Assembly: GCF_013415125.1 (NCBI RefSeq) | Contig: NZ_JACCDE010000016.1 | Coordinates: 53,732 to 117,731, forward strand | Origin: Vreelandella glaciei | Lineage (GTDB): Bacteria > Pseudomonadota > Gammaproteobacteria > Pseudomonadales > Halomonadaceae | Length of the DNA stretch: 64,000 nt | Direction of reading: 5' to 3' | Shown: positions 9,208 through 18,691 of the stretch, piece after piece | Layout: the number at the start of each line of letters is the position of its first letter | How positions within the stretch are numbered: position 1 is the stretch's first letter | Made by a program: the position numbers and the translations under genes | The notes under the pieces: generated by a model | What the model saw: only the letters and a program-made list of their open reading frames with translations | Database searches by the model: none | What the model was told of the DNA's origin: nothing

Positions 9208-10590
9208 TCAGTAGGCATTCTTGTTAGTAAACCCTGTAAAAACTGTCAAAATAATAATGCGTAAATCCAACCACAGGGACCAGTTGTCGATGTACCAAAG
9301 ATCATACTCGACCCTACGCTCCATTTTCTCCAGGGTATCTGTTTCCCCCCGCAAACCATTCACTTGGGCCCAGCCTGTGATGCCTGGCTTTACCTTATGG
9401 CGTCGCATGTATGACTCAACAAGATCTTTATAGTAATCGTTATGAGCTAACGCATGGGGACGCGGACCAACGATCGACATACGACCCTGAAGTACATTAT
9501 AAAATTGGGGTAGCTCATCAAGAGATGTCTTACGCAGAAAAGCACCTATTGGCGTTATTCGTTGGTCGTTCTTGGTGGCTTGGGTAATTTGACCTTCTTT
9601 TTCCTTATGGACACGCATGGACCGGAATTTATATACCTTCACCCGTCGTCCATTTGCACCAGTACGATATTGTTTAAACAGTATGGGGCCTGGAGAGGTA
9701 ACCTTGATAGCGACAGCAATCAATAGACAAACGGGGGTAATCAATAGCGTAATAAGGCTCCCTACCATTAGATCTTCAGCACGCTTGATAATACGCGCCA
9801 TGCCGCTGAGTGGCGTAACGCTTAGATCAATAGCAAAATGCCCCGCCACCTCGCTAAATCTGTGGTTAAGCAATTGCATACCCTGGAAATCAGGGATAAA
9901 ACGTACTTCCGCAGTGTGATTTCTTAAAGCATAAAAAATGGAACGAACAGCCCCCCCCATTTCTAAAGGGACACAAATCCATACTTCACGTGCACCAGAC
10001 ATTTCAATTCGTGCCGCAATATTGGGCAAGCTTTGTTCGTTGAATCCAGAGTACAGCCTCTCAACACCGACAATAGAGTAGCCTTCCCCCTTAGCGGCAC
10101 GCATGCTTCTTGCCACTTGTAGCAACTGGCTGCTGGGGCCCACCAAAAATATGGATCGCCTCGCACGCCCCTTCATGCGAGCTTTTCTCAAAATAATTTG
10201 TGCAAGTACACGCCCTCCCGCCGCTATGATATAAGAGAGGAGCAACGAGGAGGCTACCCACAACCTCGAAAAACGAACAGAAGCATCTGCCAAAAAGATC
10301 AATGATGTTGCCAACAATCCAACCGCTACCCAAACCATTAAAAGTCGGGCCACCAATGTAGAAACGGGGGTAGTACGCCATCGACTGTAACCACCAAACA
10401 TACTATTTAATAGGATGGCAAACAGAGCGATGAGAGCAGTCGCTAAAACATAGCGCTCATGTAAATCAAAAGTTCCAAAACGAAATTTAAAAGCAATAAC
10501 ACAGGCGCAAACAATTGCGAAAAAATCAAAAACGGGCACTATCAGCTGGGCAGGATACCGTTCAGTTAGGCCTTGTGTTTGCTTAAACAT
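9208..10590 (-). CDS. Undecaprenyl-phosphate sugar phosphotransferase (WbaP/WcaJ-type)
   Basis: A polyprenyl glycosylphosphotransferase, 460 residues. It transfers a sugar-1-phosphate (glucose or galactose type) to undecaprenyl phosphate and so starts repeat-unit synthesis at the inner membrane. The N-terminal half has four to five membrane segments (about 15-115) and a central CoA-binding-like domain. A further hydrophobic segment at about 275-300 precedes the catalytic domain with KVYKFRSMR, TSLDELPQF, NVLQGRMSIVGPRP and the terminal GITGWAQVNGLRG. Which sugar it uses cannot be read from sequence. It is the last gene of the AT-rich assembly block. Confidence 0.92.
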   Translation of the reverse strand: MFKQTQGLTERYPAQLIVPVFDFFAIVCACVIAFKFRFGTFDLHERYVLATALIALFAILLNSMFGGYSRWRTTPVSTLVARLLMVWVAVGLLATSLIFLADASVRFSRLWVASSLLLSYIIAAGGRVLAQIILRKARMKGRARRSIFLVGPSSQLLQVARSMRAAKGEGYSIVGVERLYSGFNEQSLPNIAARIEMSGAREVWICVPLEMGGAVRSIFYALRNHTAEVRFIPDFQGMQLLNHRFSEVAGHFAIDLSVTPLSGMARIIKRAEDLMVGSLITLLITPVCLLIAVAIKVTSPGPILFKQYRTGANGRRVKVYKFRSMRVHKEKEGQITQATKNDQRITPIGAFLRKTSLDELPQFYNVLQGRMSIVGPRPHALAHNDYYKDLVESYMRRHKVKPGITGWAQVNGLRGETDTLEKMERRVEYDLWYIDNWSLWLDLRIIILTVFTGFTNKNAY

Positions 10591-10648
10591 TTAAACTTTC
10601 CTTTCCCAGATACTCATTACCATTATAAAACATGTCAATAGACAAAAA

Positions 10649-11569
10649 TCACTTACTCCAATAATGTGAGTGCATCGACAATTTTTGCTTTATAGACACT
10701 GGTAGTTTTTCTGACCGCTGACCTAATTTATAACCAAATAATTTTAAAGCATTTCTGATCAAGCTAGACGGCCAAAGATAAAAACGTCTTAACCCAATAT
10801 ACTTAATCTCTGACTTTACATACTTAAACCCTTCTCCCCCCGCTCCTCCAAAATTATCTCTAATCCATGGCTCTTTAGCATGAAACACACCAATATCAAA
10901 ATAACGACGGAATTCTTCTATAATTGTATAGTTATGAGAATGTCGGCAACAGGCATCGCCTGCGTAAACAATTTCATAACCTGCCATCAACATTCTGGCA
11001 GTTACAAACATGTCTTCTGACAAAATAACATCATCAGGAAACCCACCTACTTTAATAAGCGATTCCCTACGATAAGCAGCAAATGAATTAGACATAAAGG
11101 GCGTTTTTATACCTAATGACGAGGCATCCTCTAAAGACTTATAAATAGATTCTGATGGGTAATTAAATATCCGTGCATGAGCGGCTAATAGATTAGCATC
11201 ATCGTGTGGCAGCTGTCTTCCACATACTGCAGCCACAGTACTTTTGTCAAAATACTTAACCATGTTAGTAATAGCGGAAGGATCATCCAAATATGCGTCT
11301 TGAGTCAAAAATATAAAAACATCATACTGCGGATAATCATTAACAATTTTCTGTCTAGTGCCGCCATGATTAAACTCACTAGAATTTATAACGACTAATT
11401 CATCTGCCCTTTCTTCAGCTAATTCCTGAGATCCATCAGACGATGACGAATCAACGACCAGAACATCAAAGTGAGCTTTTTGTTGATCCAAAGAGTCAAA
11501 TAACCGTAGCAAGTCCTGCTTGCCATTATAAACTGGTATGACGCATGCAACCCTTTTACTATTTACCAT
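10649..11569 (-). CDS. Family 2 glycosyltransferase, rhamnosyltransferase-like
   Basis: A GT-A fold transferase, 306 residues. The nucleotide-sugar binding start is VACVIPVYNGKQDL (about 7-20), followed by VVDSSSSDGS, and SSEFNHGGTRQ at about residues 63-73 is typical of dTDP-rhamnose-using enzymes (RfbN group). A DAYLDD metal-binding-like motif is near residue 93, and LSEDMFVTARMLMAGYEI is the acceptor-side ED motif. It is cytoplasmic and probably adds L-rhamnose to the lipid-linked repeat unit; rmlB in the same locus supports this. The gene is AT-rich, like its neighbours up to wzz. Confidence 0.85.
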   Translation of the reverse strand: MVNSKRVACVIPVYNGKQDLLRLFDSLDQQKAHFDVLVVDSSSSDGSQELAEERADELVVINSSEFNHGGTRQKIVNDYPQYDVFIFLTQDAYLDDPSAITNMVKYFDKSTVAAVCGRQLPHDDANLLAAHARIFNYPSESIYKSLEDASSLGIKTPFMSNSFAAYRRESLIKVGGFPDDVILSEDMFVTARMLMAGYEIVYAGDACCRHSHNYTIIEEFRRYFDIGVFHAKEPWIRDNFGGAGGEGFKYVKSEIKYIGLRRFYLWPSSLIRNALKLFGYKLGQRSEKLPVSIKQKLSMHSHYWSK

Positions 11570-11583
11570 ATGGTATTCCTTAC

Positions 11584-12831
11584 CTATTTAAAACAATCCG
11601 TGTGTTGGTTTAAAATATCCGAATAACAAATAACAAGCTCTTTTACATGGTTTTCTAAAGTAGGCGGTTTTTTCCAAAAATCATCATATGCCTGAGCCCC
11701 AAGGCGATTAACAGTATCATCGCATTCTAACAAAGCAAGCTGATCATCCAGACTAGCACTATTACCAGTGGAGAATAATAATCCAGATTTATTATGTGTA
11801 ACATAGTCAGTCGCTGATGTTTGAGAAGCTACAACGGCAGGCACACCTACAGCAGCAGCCTCTAAAACAACAAGCCCTTGAGTTTCATACGACCTAGAAG
11901 TAAATAACAATGCACGTGTATCATATAAATATTTTGATATTTGAGTTGAGTCTACCCAACCTAAAAACTCAGCTTCGGGCAACAATTCCATCAACTCCTC
12001 TTCGACCTCTCCTTTTCCAATGAAACGCAATCTATCAGGCGTAATGCTTTTCACCTTCGCTAAAAGCAAAGCCCCCTTTTCGGCCGACAAGCGACCCACA
12101 TAAGTATAATAACGTGAGTTGCCTGGTGTTGTAGGTGACGCTTTTTTTATATCAATAGGATTTCCCACCCTCCAAAACAAAGCGGTGCTGGGAAGCAAAG
12201 GTTTCAGTATTGACTCACTGTAATCCGATACACTAATAAAATTTTTAATACCATTTTTAAACCCTGCTCGCTTATATGCTAGTTGTCTGATAACTCGCCA
12301 AAGCTTATGGGAATAACTACGAGCATCACAATTAGTAGTGACACAATCTAGTGACATTGGCTTTTTATGGCATATGCTTTCTTTTTGATAATCATATAAG
12401 CCACCGTTAGGACATACAGAAAAATAGTCGTGTAGCGTTAAGACATTGGGGATTTTAGAATTAACAACAGCAGCTACCGCACTAATACTCAATGACTTGA
12501 CCCACGTATGAATATGCACGACAGTATCATATGGACTTATATTATTCAGATACTGTTTTATTACCTTATAAGACTGACTATTCCAAACACCTCTGATAGC
12601 GGCATCCTTACGACTAGGATTATCTAGCAAGTCATACTGTTTTAGATCAATTAACTGAATATTAGGATGAATCAAATCATTACTAGCGGGTCCCACTGCA
12701 AAAACATAAGAGACTTTGTATCCAGCCAACGCAAGACCAAGAGCACTTGAAATTGCTACTTTCGCTGCCCCACCCTCTACCCTAGCATAGTCATTAATAA
12801 TGATTATATTTTTAAGCTTGCTAGCATTCAT
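11584..12831 (-). CDS. Family 4 glycosyltransferase
   Basis: A GT-B fold retaining glycosyltransferase, 415 residues. The N-terminal domain starts with an NDYARVEGGAAKVA glycine-rich loop. The C-terminal Rossmann domain has YVGRLSAEKGA (about residue 245), FIGKGEVEEELM, and SRSYETQGLVVLEAAAVGVPAV carrying the conserved E-x7-E pair for donor binding. The donor sugar is unknown. An unusual Cys-rich stretch (about 139-170: CPNGG, CHKKPMSLDCVTTNCDA) resembles one seen in other polysaccharide GT4 enzymes. The start overlaps the wzy stop (ATGA). Confidence 0.88.
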   Translation of the reverse strand: MNASKLKNIIIINDYARVEGGAAKVAISSALGLALAGYKVSYVFAVGPASNDLIHPNIQLIDLKQYDLLDNPSRKDAAIRGVWNSQSYKVIKQYLNNISPYDTVVHIHTWVKSLSISAVAAVVNSKIPNVLTLHDYFSVCPNGGLYDYQKESICHKKPMSLDCVTTNCDARSYSHKLWRVIRQLAYKRAGFKNGIKNFISVSDYSESILKPLLPSTALFWRVGNPIDIKKASPTTPGNSRYYTYVGRLSAEKGALLLAKVKSITPDRLRFIGKGEVEEELMELLPEAEFLGWVDSTQISKYLYDTRALLFTSRSYETQGLVVLEAAAVGVPAVVASQTSATDYVTHNKSGLLFSTGNSASLDDQLALLECDDTVNRLGAQAYDDFWKKPPTLENHVKELVICYSDILNQHTDCFK

Positions 12832-14075
12832 ACTAATACTCGTCTTTTATTTAAAAATGCGACATAACATGCAGCAATGACTACAAACACTCCAGGAGAA
12901 AAATAGCCATAACCTCTAAGGAAAAACTCAATAGAAAAGCCCATAAAAAACCCGTACATTAGTATTCTTTTTCTCAAAAAATCATCTTGAATAGTATTAC
13001 CTTTCAAACTACTAAAATAACGATTGGTGTAAAAAAACATATTAACTAGGGAAAATAAATAAAAAACAACTAAAATGACACCCAAAATACCGAATTCAGC
13101 AACAATTTTAGCCAATAAAAAACCGCCATCATATGTGTTAAAATACTTTCCGGTTAAAACATATATTCTTTCAGTAACATCAGGAAAATACGTAGCCTCA
13201 GTACCAAGCATCTGAAAACCTATGCCTAGTCCATAGGTCTCGATGAGATTAGTATAGGCCATCATCCAGCCCTGAAGAAATACTAATGTGGTTAGGTTGT
13301 TTGAGTCTTCAAACGCCAGCCTGCTTTGAAAATAAGGAAAATAGTCTAGTAGAAAAATAAAAAAAACCATACCAATGGTAAACAAGAAAGTAGCACATAA
13401 AACCAAATAAGCAAGCCTCATTCGTAATACATACATTAAACACGATAAACTAAAAACAACTAACATTGTAAGATTAGGAAATAAAATAGCTAGCAACAGT
13501 ATATTTAATAAAAAAGCAAAAACCGTTTTGAAATTTTTACTTGTAAGAACATAGGGTAAAATTACCATGCTCAATGCTAGTGCATAATGACTTTCTTCAG
13601 AAAATGGAAATACAGATTTTTCCAATTCACCATATCCTCCCCAATGCATACCCACTAAAACTTCAACCCATCCAATAAGCAACAACAATATGATAACGTA
13701 AAATAACGTAGCGTGTATTTTTTCAAAGGGTAAATAAAGCATGTAACGACCAAAAATTACTGCTGAAAACGCGACAAAAAACCAAACAAGGGAAAGCAGA
13801 GGCTTAATATCTTGATAAATAAAGCAAATTACAGCACAGTTAATAGTGACCACCAATAATACAACGGTGAATATAAATAAAAATTCAGTATCAACTTTAA
13901 ATGCTCCCTTGCTAGTAAATAACAATAGCAGTACTAGCAGTGATGAAAAAAGCATCCCCACCGCTAACGAGCTAGCCTCCAGTAATACAAAAACGAGGCT
14001 TGGCATAAGCAATATTGACATAAACAACAATAGCAGTCTTACATCAAGCTTAGTATTACTTAGATGCATATCCAA
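12828..14075 (-). CDS. wzy: O-antigen/capsule polymerase (Wzy-like)
   Basis: A very hydrophobic 415-residue protein with about ten to eleven predicted membrane segments. It has a larger periplasmic loop at about 270-320 (LGIGFQMLGTEATYFPDV...GGFLLAKIVAEFGILG), the usual layout of Wzy polymerases. There is little sequence conservation in this family; the call rests on topology, the GG-F...AEFG loop and position between Wzx and the glycosyltransferases. It would join lipid-linked repeat units at the periplasmic face. It is strongly AT-rich. M1 and M3 are both possible starts. Confidence 0.78.
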   Translation of the reverse strand: MDMHLSNTKLDVRLLLLFMSILLMPSLVFVLLEASSLAVGMLFSSLLVLLLLFTSKGAFKVDTEFLFIFTVVLLVVTINCAVICFIYQDIKPLLSLVWFFVAFSAVIFGRYMLYLPFEKIHATLFYVIILLLLIGWVEVLVGMHWGGYGELEKSVFPFSEESHYALALSMVILPYVLTSKNFKTVFAFLLNILLLAILFPNLTMLVVFSLSCLMYVLRMRLAYLVLCATFLFTIGMVFFIFLLDYFPYFQSRLAFEDSNNLTTLVFLQGWMMAYTNLIETYGLGIGFQMLGTEATYFPDVTERIYVLTGKYFNTYDGGFLLAKIVAEFGILGVILVVFYLFSLVNMFFYTNRYFSSLKGNTIQDDFLRKRILMYGFFMGFSIEFFLRGYGYFSPGVFVVIAACYVAFLNKRRVLV

Positions 14076-14200
14076 TTACTCTATTTATAAAAATTGACAA
14101 TAAACCCACTCTTTAAACTGAAAATCAAAATACAGTATGCTTTATCAGAAAGAAGCATTTTTTTATATTACTTTCGTTTCTTCCATTAGCTACCATAAAA

Positions 14201-15301
14201 TTATGACATGGCGACTTCTAAATATTTCATTGTATTTTCTTTTTGCTTATCTAATTCAAGATGAACAGATTTAAAATCAATCTCAGTAAGCAGTGCTGCG
14301 TCTAAGTCTTGACTGTCTTCAACCAGACGATTTCCTAACCCTAGCCCATTCAAAAAATACTTGATTCGATTAGTTCCAGACTCAGGTTTGATTGATATAA
14401 AAGGAACTCCAAAATTTGCTGCAAATGCAGTCCCATGAAAAGAGTTTGTAACTACAAATGAAGCGTTATTTATAAGTGTCATATACTCCAGTGGGCTAGC
14501 ATCACGATAATGACGATCTGTTTTATAAAGTAAGAAAGGATCTTGATCGATAGCTATAATTTTTAAATCGAATTTTTTGGCAACTTTATTTATTATTTCG
14601 TATACTAAACGATCTTTTTTAAGTGTATAGACAAATATATAAGGCTCCGTAGGAGCTTGCTGCTCTGGCAATTTCAGCAATTCAGACCATTCTTGGCGAG
14701 TTAGTAATAAGGTGGGATCTAAGGTACAGCTAATATCATCACGCTTTGATAAGGTTTTCATGCGTTCAGCCGTATCAATTTCGCGAAATGATAATGAGGA
14801 AAAACTATTAAGAGCATCTCGAAGATAATCACTTTCATCTCCTTCATGTATATAAGATCCTGCACTTGTTGAAAACGCCACTTTTGGCTTACCTTCAACA
14901 AAATCCAACATATAGTTTTTATCAAAAGAACCAATAATTACTGGATTCCAAATTTGGTCGCTACCACAAACAAAAACATCAAAATCATCGTTTAATTTCT
15001 CAAGTTCAAATTTTGTATGACAGGGTTGAGTTAAATTATAATTTTCTTTCATAAAATGATGAAATCTGGTTAACAACCTTTTACGAGGAAAATAACGACT
15101 AATATCTTTAATTAAGTGCAAAGCGGAACGTGGACTTTTACTAAACCGTAAAAGCTTCATTGTATTTTCTAACTGTGGCGTTTTATAGTCGATTATCGAA
15201 ACTTTTCCAAATTTAGAAAGAATCGTTTGAGTAGCTAACGCCTGTAAACAACCACCATAGCTATTGGCATAATGTATCGTGATAAGAGCTATCTTTTTCA
15301 T
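14201..15301 (-). CDS. Polysaccharide pyruvyltransferase family protein
   Basis: A CsaB/WcaK-type protein, 366 residues, expected to transfer a pyruvyl ketal from phosphoenolpyruvate onto a sugar of the repeat unit. It starts MKKIALITIHYANSYGGCLQAL and has FVCGSDQIWNP (about residue 109), DFVEGKPKVAFSTSAGS and NSFHGTAFAANFGVPFISI, all characteristic of the family. ATG at 15301 is chosen: AAAGGA lies 8 bases upstream and the conserved N-terminus starts there, although the frame is open 21 codons further. It is 14 bases downstream of the nitroreductase gene, and the two look like a unit. Confidence 0.88.
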   Translation of the reverse strand: MKKIALITIHYANSYGGCLQALATQTILSKFGKVSIIDYKTPQLENTMKLLRFSKSPRSALHLIKDISRYFPRKRLLTRFHHFMKENYNLTQPCHTKFELEKLNDDFDVFVCGSDQIWNPVIIGSFDKNYMLDFVEGKPKVAFSTSAGSYIHEGDESDYLRDALNSFSSLSFREIDTAERMKTLSKRDDISCTLDPTLLLTRQEWSELLKLPEQQAPTEPYIFVYTLKKDRLVYEIINKVAKKFDLKIIAIDQDPFLLYKTDRHYRDASPLEYMTLINNASFVVTNSFHGTAFAANFGVPFISIKPESGTNRIKYFLNGLGLGNRLVEDSQDLDAALLTEIDFKSVHLELDKQKENTMKYLEVAMS

Positions 15302-15315
15302 CTTGTAATCCTTTA

Positions 15316-16272
15316 CTAAAGTTTTGTATAAATTTCTTCGATAGGCCGGCGTGGCGATTGACAAACCTTACTAGTGTCATTGGGATAGCCGATTGCAAGC
15401 ATCATAATTACAGAGTGTTCTGGGTTAATAGGCAATAGTTTTCTCAATTTTAGGTCAGTTGCTGCATCCTGACTCCAGTTAAGACAACAAGAACCTATGC
15501 CGATTGAATGCAATGCCAGGATCATGGACATTGAGAAAATGCCTCCATCAATCCAGTGCTGATAGCGCTCTTTGTATGAAACAAAGGCTTTTAAATCACT
15601 ACAGATAATTAAAAGTCTTTTAACTTTATGACCAAAACCACGATTTCCATTCTGCAATGATAATGCAGCACTGATAACTTCCGGGTTCTCAAGATCGTAG
15701 ATATACCATGCTTGCCGGTTACAAACCGATGGAGCTTTCATAGCCATGTGAATAGCACGTTTTAATTCAGTGTCTTTAATACCGAGGTCACTAAACTCAC
15801 GGATAGAATGACGCCCTAAAAAAAACTCTTCAGGATTTTCTAAATTTAAAGTAGAGTTTTTAATTTCTAGTATTCCACCCTCTTTACTAGCTTCATCAGA
15901 AATGTGTTGCAACTCCCTATGCAATTTCATTCCTTCACCTTTGTCTACGATTTGAGCTGTAAAATCACTCAAGACTTTCAACGCTACTCGATCCTGAAAG
16001 CCATAATCATTTGCCTCTTTCGCTCTATCTAAAATAGCTTTTAGCAATTTTGCGTTCTTTCCACCAGCAGATGGGTTTCTTTCAGTTAAGCTAAGGCTTT
16101 TCTCTAAACTATGATAAACGCGAACAGAGGCGTAATTTCTTTCCTGCTTATTACGCATATTTTGGCGCCATCCGCCGTAACGAGTAAACCGAAAAAAATC
16201 ATAGAACATACATAAGAGGCAAAAAACCAGACGACCAAATGACTTTAATATACTCACCAAAATCTCCATCAA
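15316..16272 (-). CDS. Nitroreductase-family protein in polysaccharide locus
   Basis: A 318-residue protein with an N-terminal hydrophobic stretch (about 4-30), a helical linker, and a C-terminal FMN nitroreductase fold from about residue 150. Motifs are GRHSIREFSD (FMN phosphate-binding Arg), MKAPSVCNRQAWYIYD, SMSMILALHSIGIGSCCLNW and MLAIGYPNDT. Substrate unknown. Nitroreductase-like proteins often accompany pyruvyltransferase genes in exopolysaccharide clusters; their chemistry there has not been settled to my knowledge. The gene start overlaps the wzx stop (ATGA), so it belongs to the operon. Confidence 0.85.
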   Translation of the reverse strand: MMEILVSILKSFGRLVFCLLCMFYDFFRFTRYGGWRQNMRNKQERNYASVRVYHSLEKSLSLTERNPSAGGKNAKLLKAILDRAKEANDYGFQDRVALKVLSDFTAQIVDKGEGMKLHRELQHISDEASKEGGILEIKNSTLNLENPEEFFLGRHSIREFSDLGIKDTELKRAIHMAMKAPSVCNRQAWYIYDLENPEVISAALSLQNGNRGFGHKVKRLLIICSDLKAFVSYKERYQHWIDGGIFSMSMILALHSIGIGSCCLNWSQDAATDLKLRKLLPINPEHSVIMMLAIGYPNDTSKVCQSPRRPIEEIYTKL

Positions 16273-17552
16273 TTTTTGATAACCAGCCGTTTAGCTGTAA
16301 TGAAATATAGTAATGCAAGAAGAGCATTACTTATGATTGTTGCAGTAGCAGCACCCACCATTCCATAAAGCGGTATTAACACTAAATTAAGAGAAATATT
16401 TAATAGAGCAACTAAAATCATAAGTTTAACCTTTAGTTTCATGTTATTTTGGGTAACAAGAACAGCACCAGAACTAAAAGCAACAAACATGAAGGGAACA
16501 GAAAAAGAAAGTATTTTTAAAATAAAAGCTGCTTGAGCATAGTGATCGCCAAATAGTATTGAGACCATCCAATCTGCTGTTATCCAAATGCCAATAAGAA
16601 AAATAAGACCCAAAAACAGCATAGCAATATTGCCTTGTTCAAACACTTCCCTTACTCTTGCAGGTTCCTGTATTGACCAGCGATGTATTTTAGGTAAAAA
16701 ATATTTTTGATATATAACCCCAGGCAAAAGATAAATAGCCGAGATTACCAGGAAGGCAATATTGTAAATGCCTGCACTAGTATCGCTGTCTAAATATTTA
16801 AGCAGTACTATATCACTTTGGTAATATATTAAATGAGCAAACGCAGCTAAACCGAATGGCCATGATAGATTAATTACCGTTTTCCAATTTTTTCTCTCAC
16901 CGTTAAAAACATTAGTGTAATTTTCGTGTCCGACTAGACAAAATGTTCTATTAAACATCGGTTTTAGCATGTAATAGCCTACTGGAATCATTAATACTGC
17001 CACAGCTGCATACATTAAAGATCCTAGCACTACGTTAACATTTTTACTTAAAAATAAAGCTAATGCGGCTACCAATAAGAATCGTGATAAATGCGGAAAA
17101 AGCTGCCACATAGCTAAAGATAAAAATCTTTCCTCGAGCTGTAATCGGCTACTCACTAGCTCTAGAATCACTTGCGCTAGCACATGAAAAGCTAACAAGC
17201 ATAATACCAAGGTTGTTAGTTGATTATGCGGCCCCACCATAGCCCAAGCTATTAATCCGCAAAACACGAGCCCTGTAGAATATGAAATAAACCTCATGGA
17301 ACCGCTTAACCATCGCCTTGCTGCCCAGCCTTCTTGACCAAACGCTTTTAGCCAGAATTGGGCAACTCCAAAACCAGCAAGAGGTACGAACAGCATTACA
17401 AAAGACAAAGAAGATGAAAAAACACCGTACGCTTCTGGAAGCAACAGGCGAGCAAGAATAGCTTGCGTAATGAAAGCCAATCCTGCACCAGCCAGGGTTG
17501 CAAGCCAAAGTGAAGAAACAGCTTTTATTGCTTCACGTTTTAATAAACTCAT
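16269..17552 (-). CDS. wzx: Lipid-linked oligosaccharide flippase (Wzx-like)
   Basis: A MATE/MVF-type polysaccharide flippase, 427 residues with about twelve predicted membrane segments. The conserved start LATLAGAGLAFITQAILARLLLPEAYG is typical of Wzx. It should move the undecaprenyl-linked repeat unit to the periplasm for Wzy. Base composition is AT-rich. It is 44 bases downstream of wzz and overlaps the nitroreductase gene by 4 bases. Confidence 0.9.
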   Translation of the reverse strand: MSLLKREAIKAVSSLWLATLAGAGLAFITQAILARLLLPEAYGVFSSSLSFVMLFVPLAGFGVAQFWLKAFGQEGWAARRWLSGSMRFISYSTGLVFCGLIAWAMVGPHNQLTTLVLCLLAFHVLAQVILELVSSRLQLEERFLSLAMWQLFPHLSRFLLVAALALFLSKNVNVVLGSLMYAAVAVLMIPVGYYMLKPMFNRTFCLVGHENYTNVFNGERKNWKTVINLSWPFGLAAFAHLIYYQSDIVLLKYLDSDTSAGIYNIAFLVISAIYLLPGVIYQKYFLPKIHRWSIQEPARVREVFEQGNIAMLFLGLIFLIGIWITADWMVSILFGDHYAQAAFILKILSFSVPFMFVAFSSGAVLVTQNNMKLKVKLMILVALLNISLNLVLIPLYGMVGAATATIISNALLALLYFITAKRLVIKN

Positions 17553-17596
17553 TCCGCTCCTAAAGCTCGGCTTACGCTAATCAAAACCATTCTTTA

Positions 17597-18691
17597 CTAT
17601 TCTTGTAAATCACGGCGTTTCATATTTTTAAATAATACTGACATCAATGCGATAACGAGCCCAAAGATACTACCTATAACAATAGACAGTGCTAATATTA
17701 GGGGCTTGTTAGGTGATACCGTTCGCTCTCCTGGAAAAGCATACTCAATTACGTCCACTACCCTCTCAGTTACTATAAAATCATCTAACCCGTTTTTAGA
17801 AGATTCATCTTCGCTTATGGAGTCACTAATCTGTTGTCTTGCATCTATACTTTGTTGATTATCTCTTACATCTTGATTACTTAACCCTTTATCTAATGAG
17901 CTAATCAATGCGTCTCTCTCTGACTCAAGCGTTTCATAACCCATAAAATATTTAGGCAAATTTCCAACGTTAGAATAAATTATTTGGCTACCGCGCTGTT
18001 CGCCATCGAGTTGATAAGGCATCGTTGGTGTTTGAATATTCAAGTTACGAGCAACTGTTATTGCACGTTCAACTTCAAATATCTCTTCTTCGCGCTCTGT
18101 GCGAAGCGCAGCTTGTTCTAAGTTAAGGTTTATATCCAAACGCATTAATTGAGCTTGGTTATAAGCAGCAAACCTTGCATGTAGCCTAGACCAAACCGTA
18201 CTTGAAGTTTCTGCTATGTAAGAATTTAAGAGTTCATCACCATTTTCACCTTCTGGGTACCGATACTTAATACTCATAGTCATACTTCCAGTCCGGTCTG
18301 CAACAAGACCTTCAATGGTAAATCTTTTTTGAAAAAGCTCTATTAAAGATTCTTCACTATCAAAGGATAACTCATCCCCTCTTTCTTCAATAAAGGCTTC
18401 AAAGTTCTGAAAACTAGTTAACCTATTCCCTAATGCTCTATATGCATCTTCTGGAGAAATTTGAAAATCATTGAAGTGATTGAATACTGCAAAATTTGAT
18501 GCCGCTGCTGGAGCAGCTCGAAAACGGGCTTCATAGACAGGTGTTACTAACCATAAATACACTAGACATAGAGATACACTTAGCAATAAAGTACCGATTA
18601 TCCAATACCAAGAACCTAAAATAGCTATAGCTAAATCTCTCAAATCAATTTCATATGATTTTGCAACTTGAGCATCTGATTCCATTGCCAT
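17597..18691 (-). CDS. wzz: Chain-length regulator (Wzz-type polysaccharide co-polymerase)
   Basis: An inner-membrane Wzz/PCP protein, 364 residues. The N-terminal domain has YEIDLRDLAIAILGSWYWIIG and a first membrane segment at about 28-52. A periplasmic mostly helical part (about 55-325) follows, then a Pro-rich SPNKPLILALSIVIGSIFGLVIAL second membrane segment and a short basic cytoplasmic end. There is no tyrosine-kinase domain, so this is PCP-1 rather than Wzc type. It controls polymer length in Wzy-dependent assembly and is the first gene of the AT-rich assembly operon. Confidence 0.88.
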   Translation of the reverse strand: MAMESDAQVAKSYEIDLRDLAIAILGSWYWIIGTLLLSVSLCLVYLWLVTPVYEARFRAAPAAASNFAVFNHFNDFQISPEDAYRALGNRLTSFQNFEAFIEERGDELSFDSEESLIELFQKRFTIEGLVADRTGSMTMSIKYRYPEGENGDELLNSYIAETSSTVWSRLHARFAAYNQAQLMRLDINLNLEQAALRTEREEEIFEVERAITVARNLNIQTPTMPYQLDGEQRGSQIIYSNVGNLPKYFMGYETLESERDALISSLDKGLSNQDVRDNQQSIDARQQISDSISEDESSKNGLDDFIVTERVVDVIEYAFPGERTVSPNKPLILALSIVIGSIFGLVIALMSVLFKNMKRRDLQE

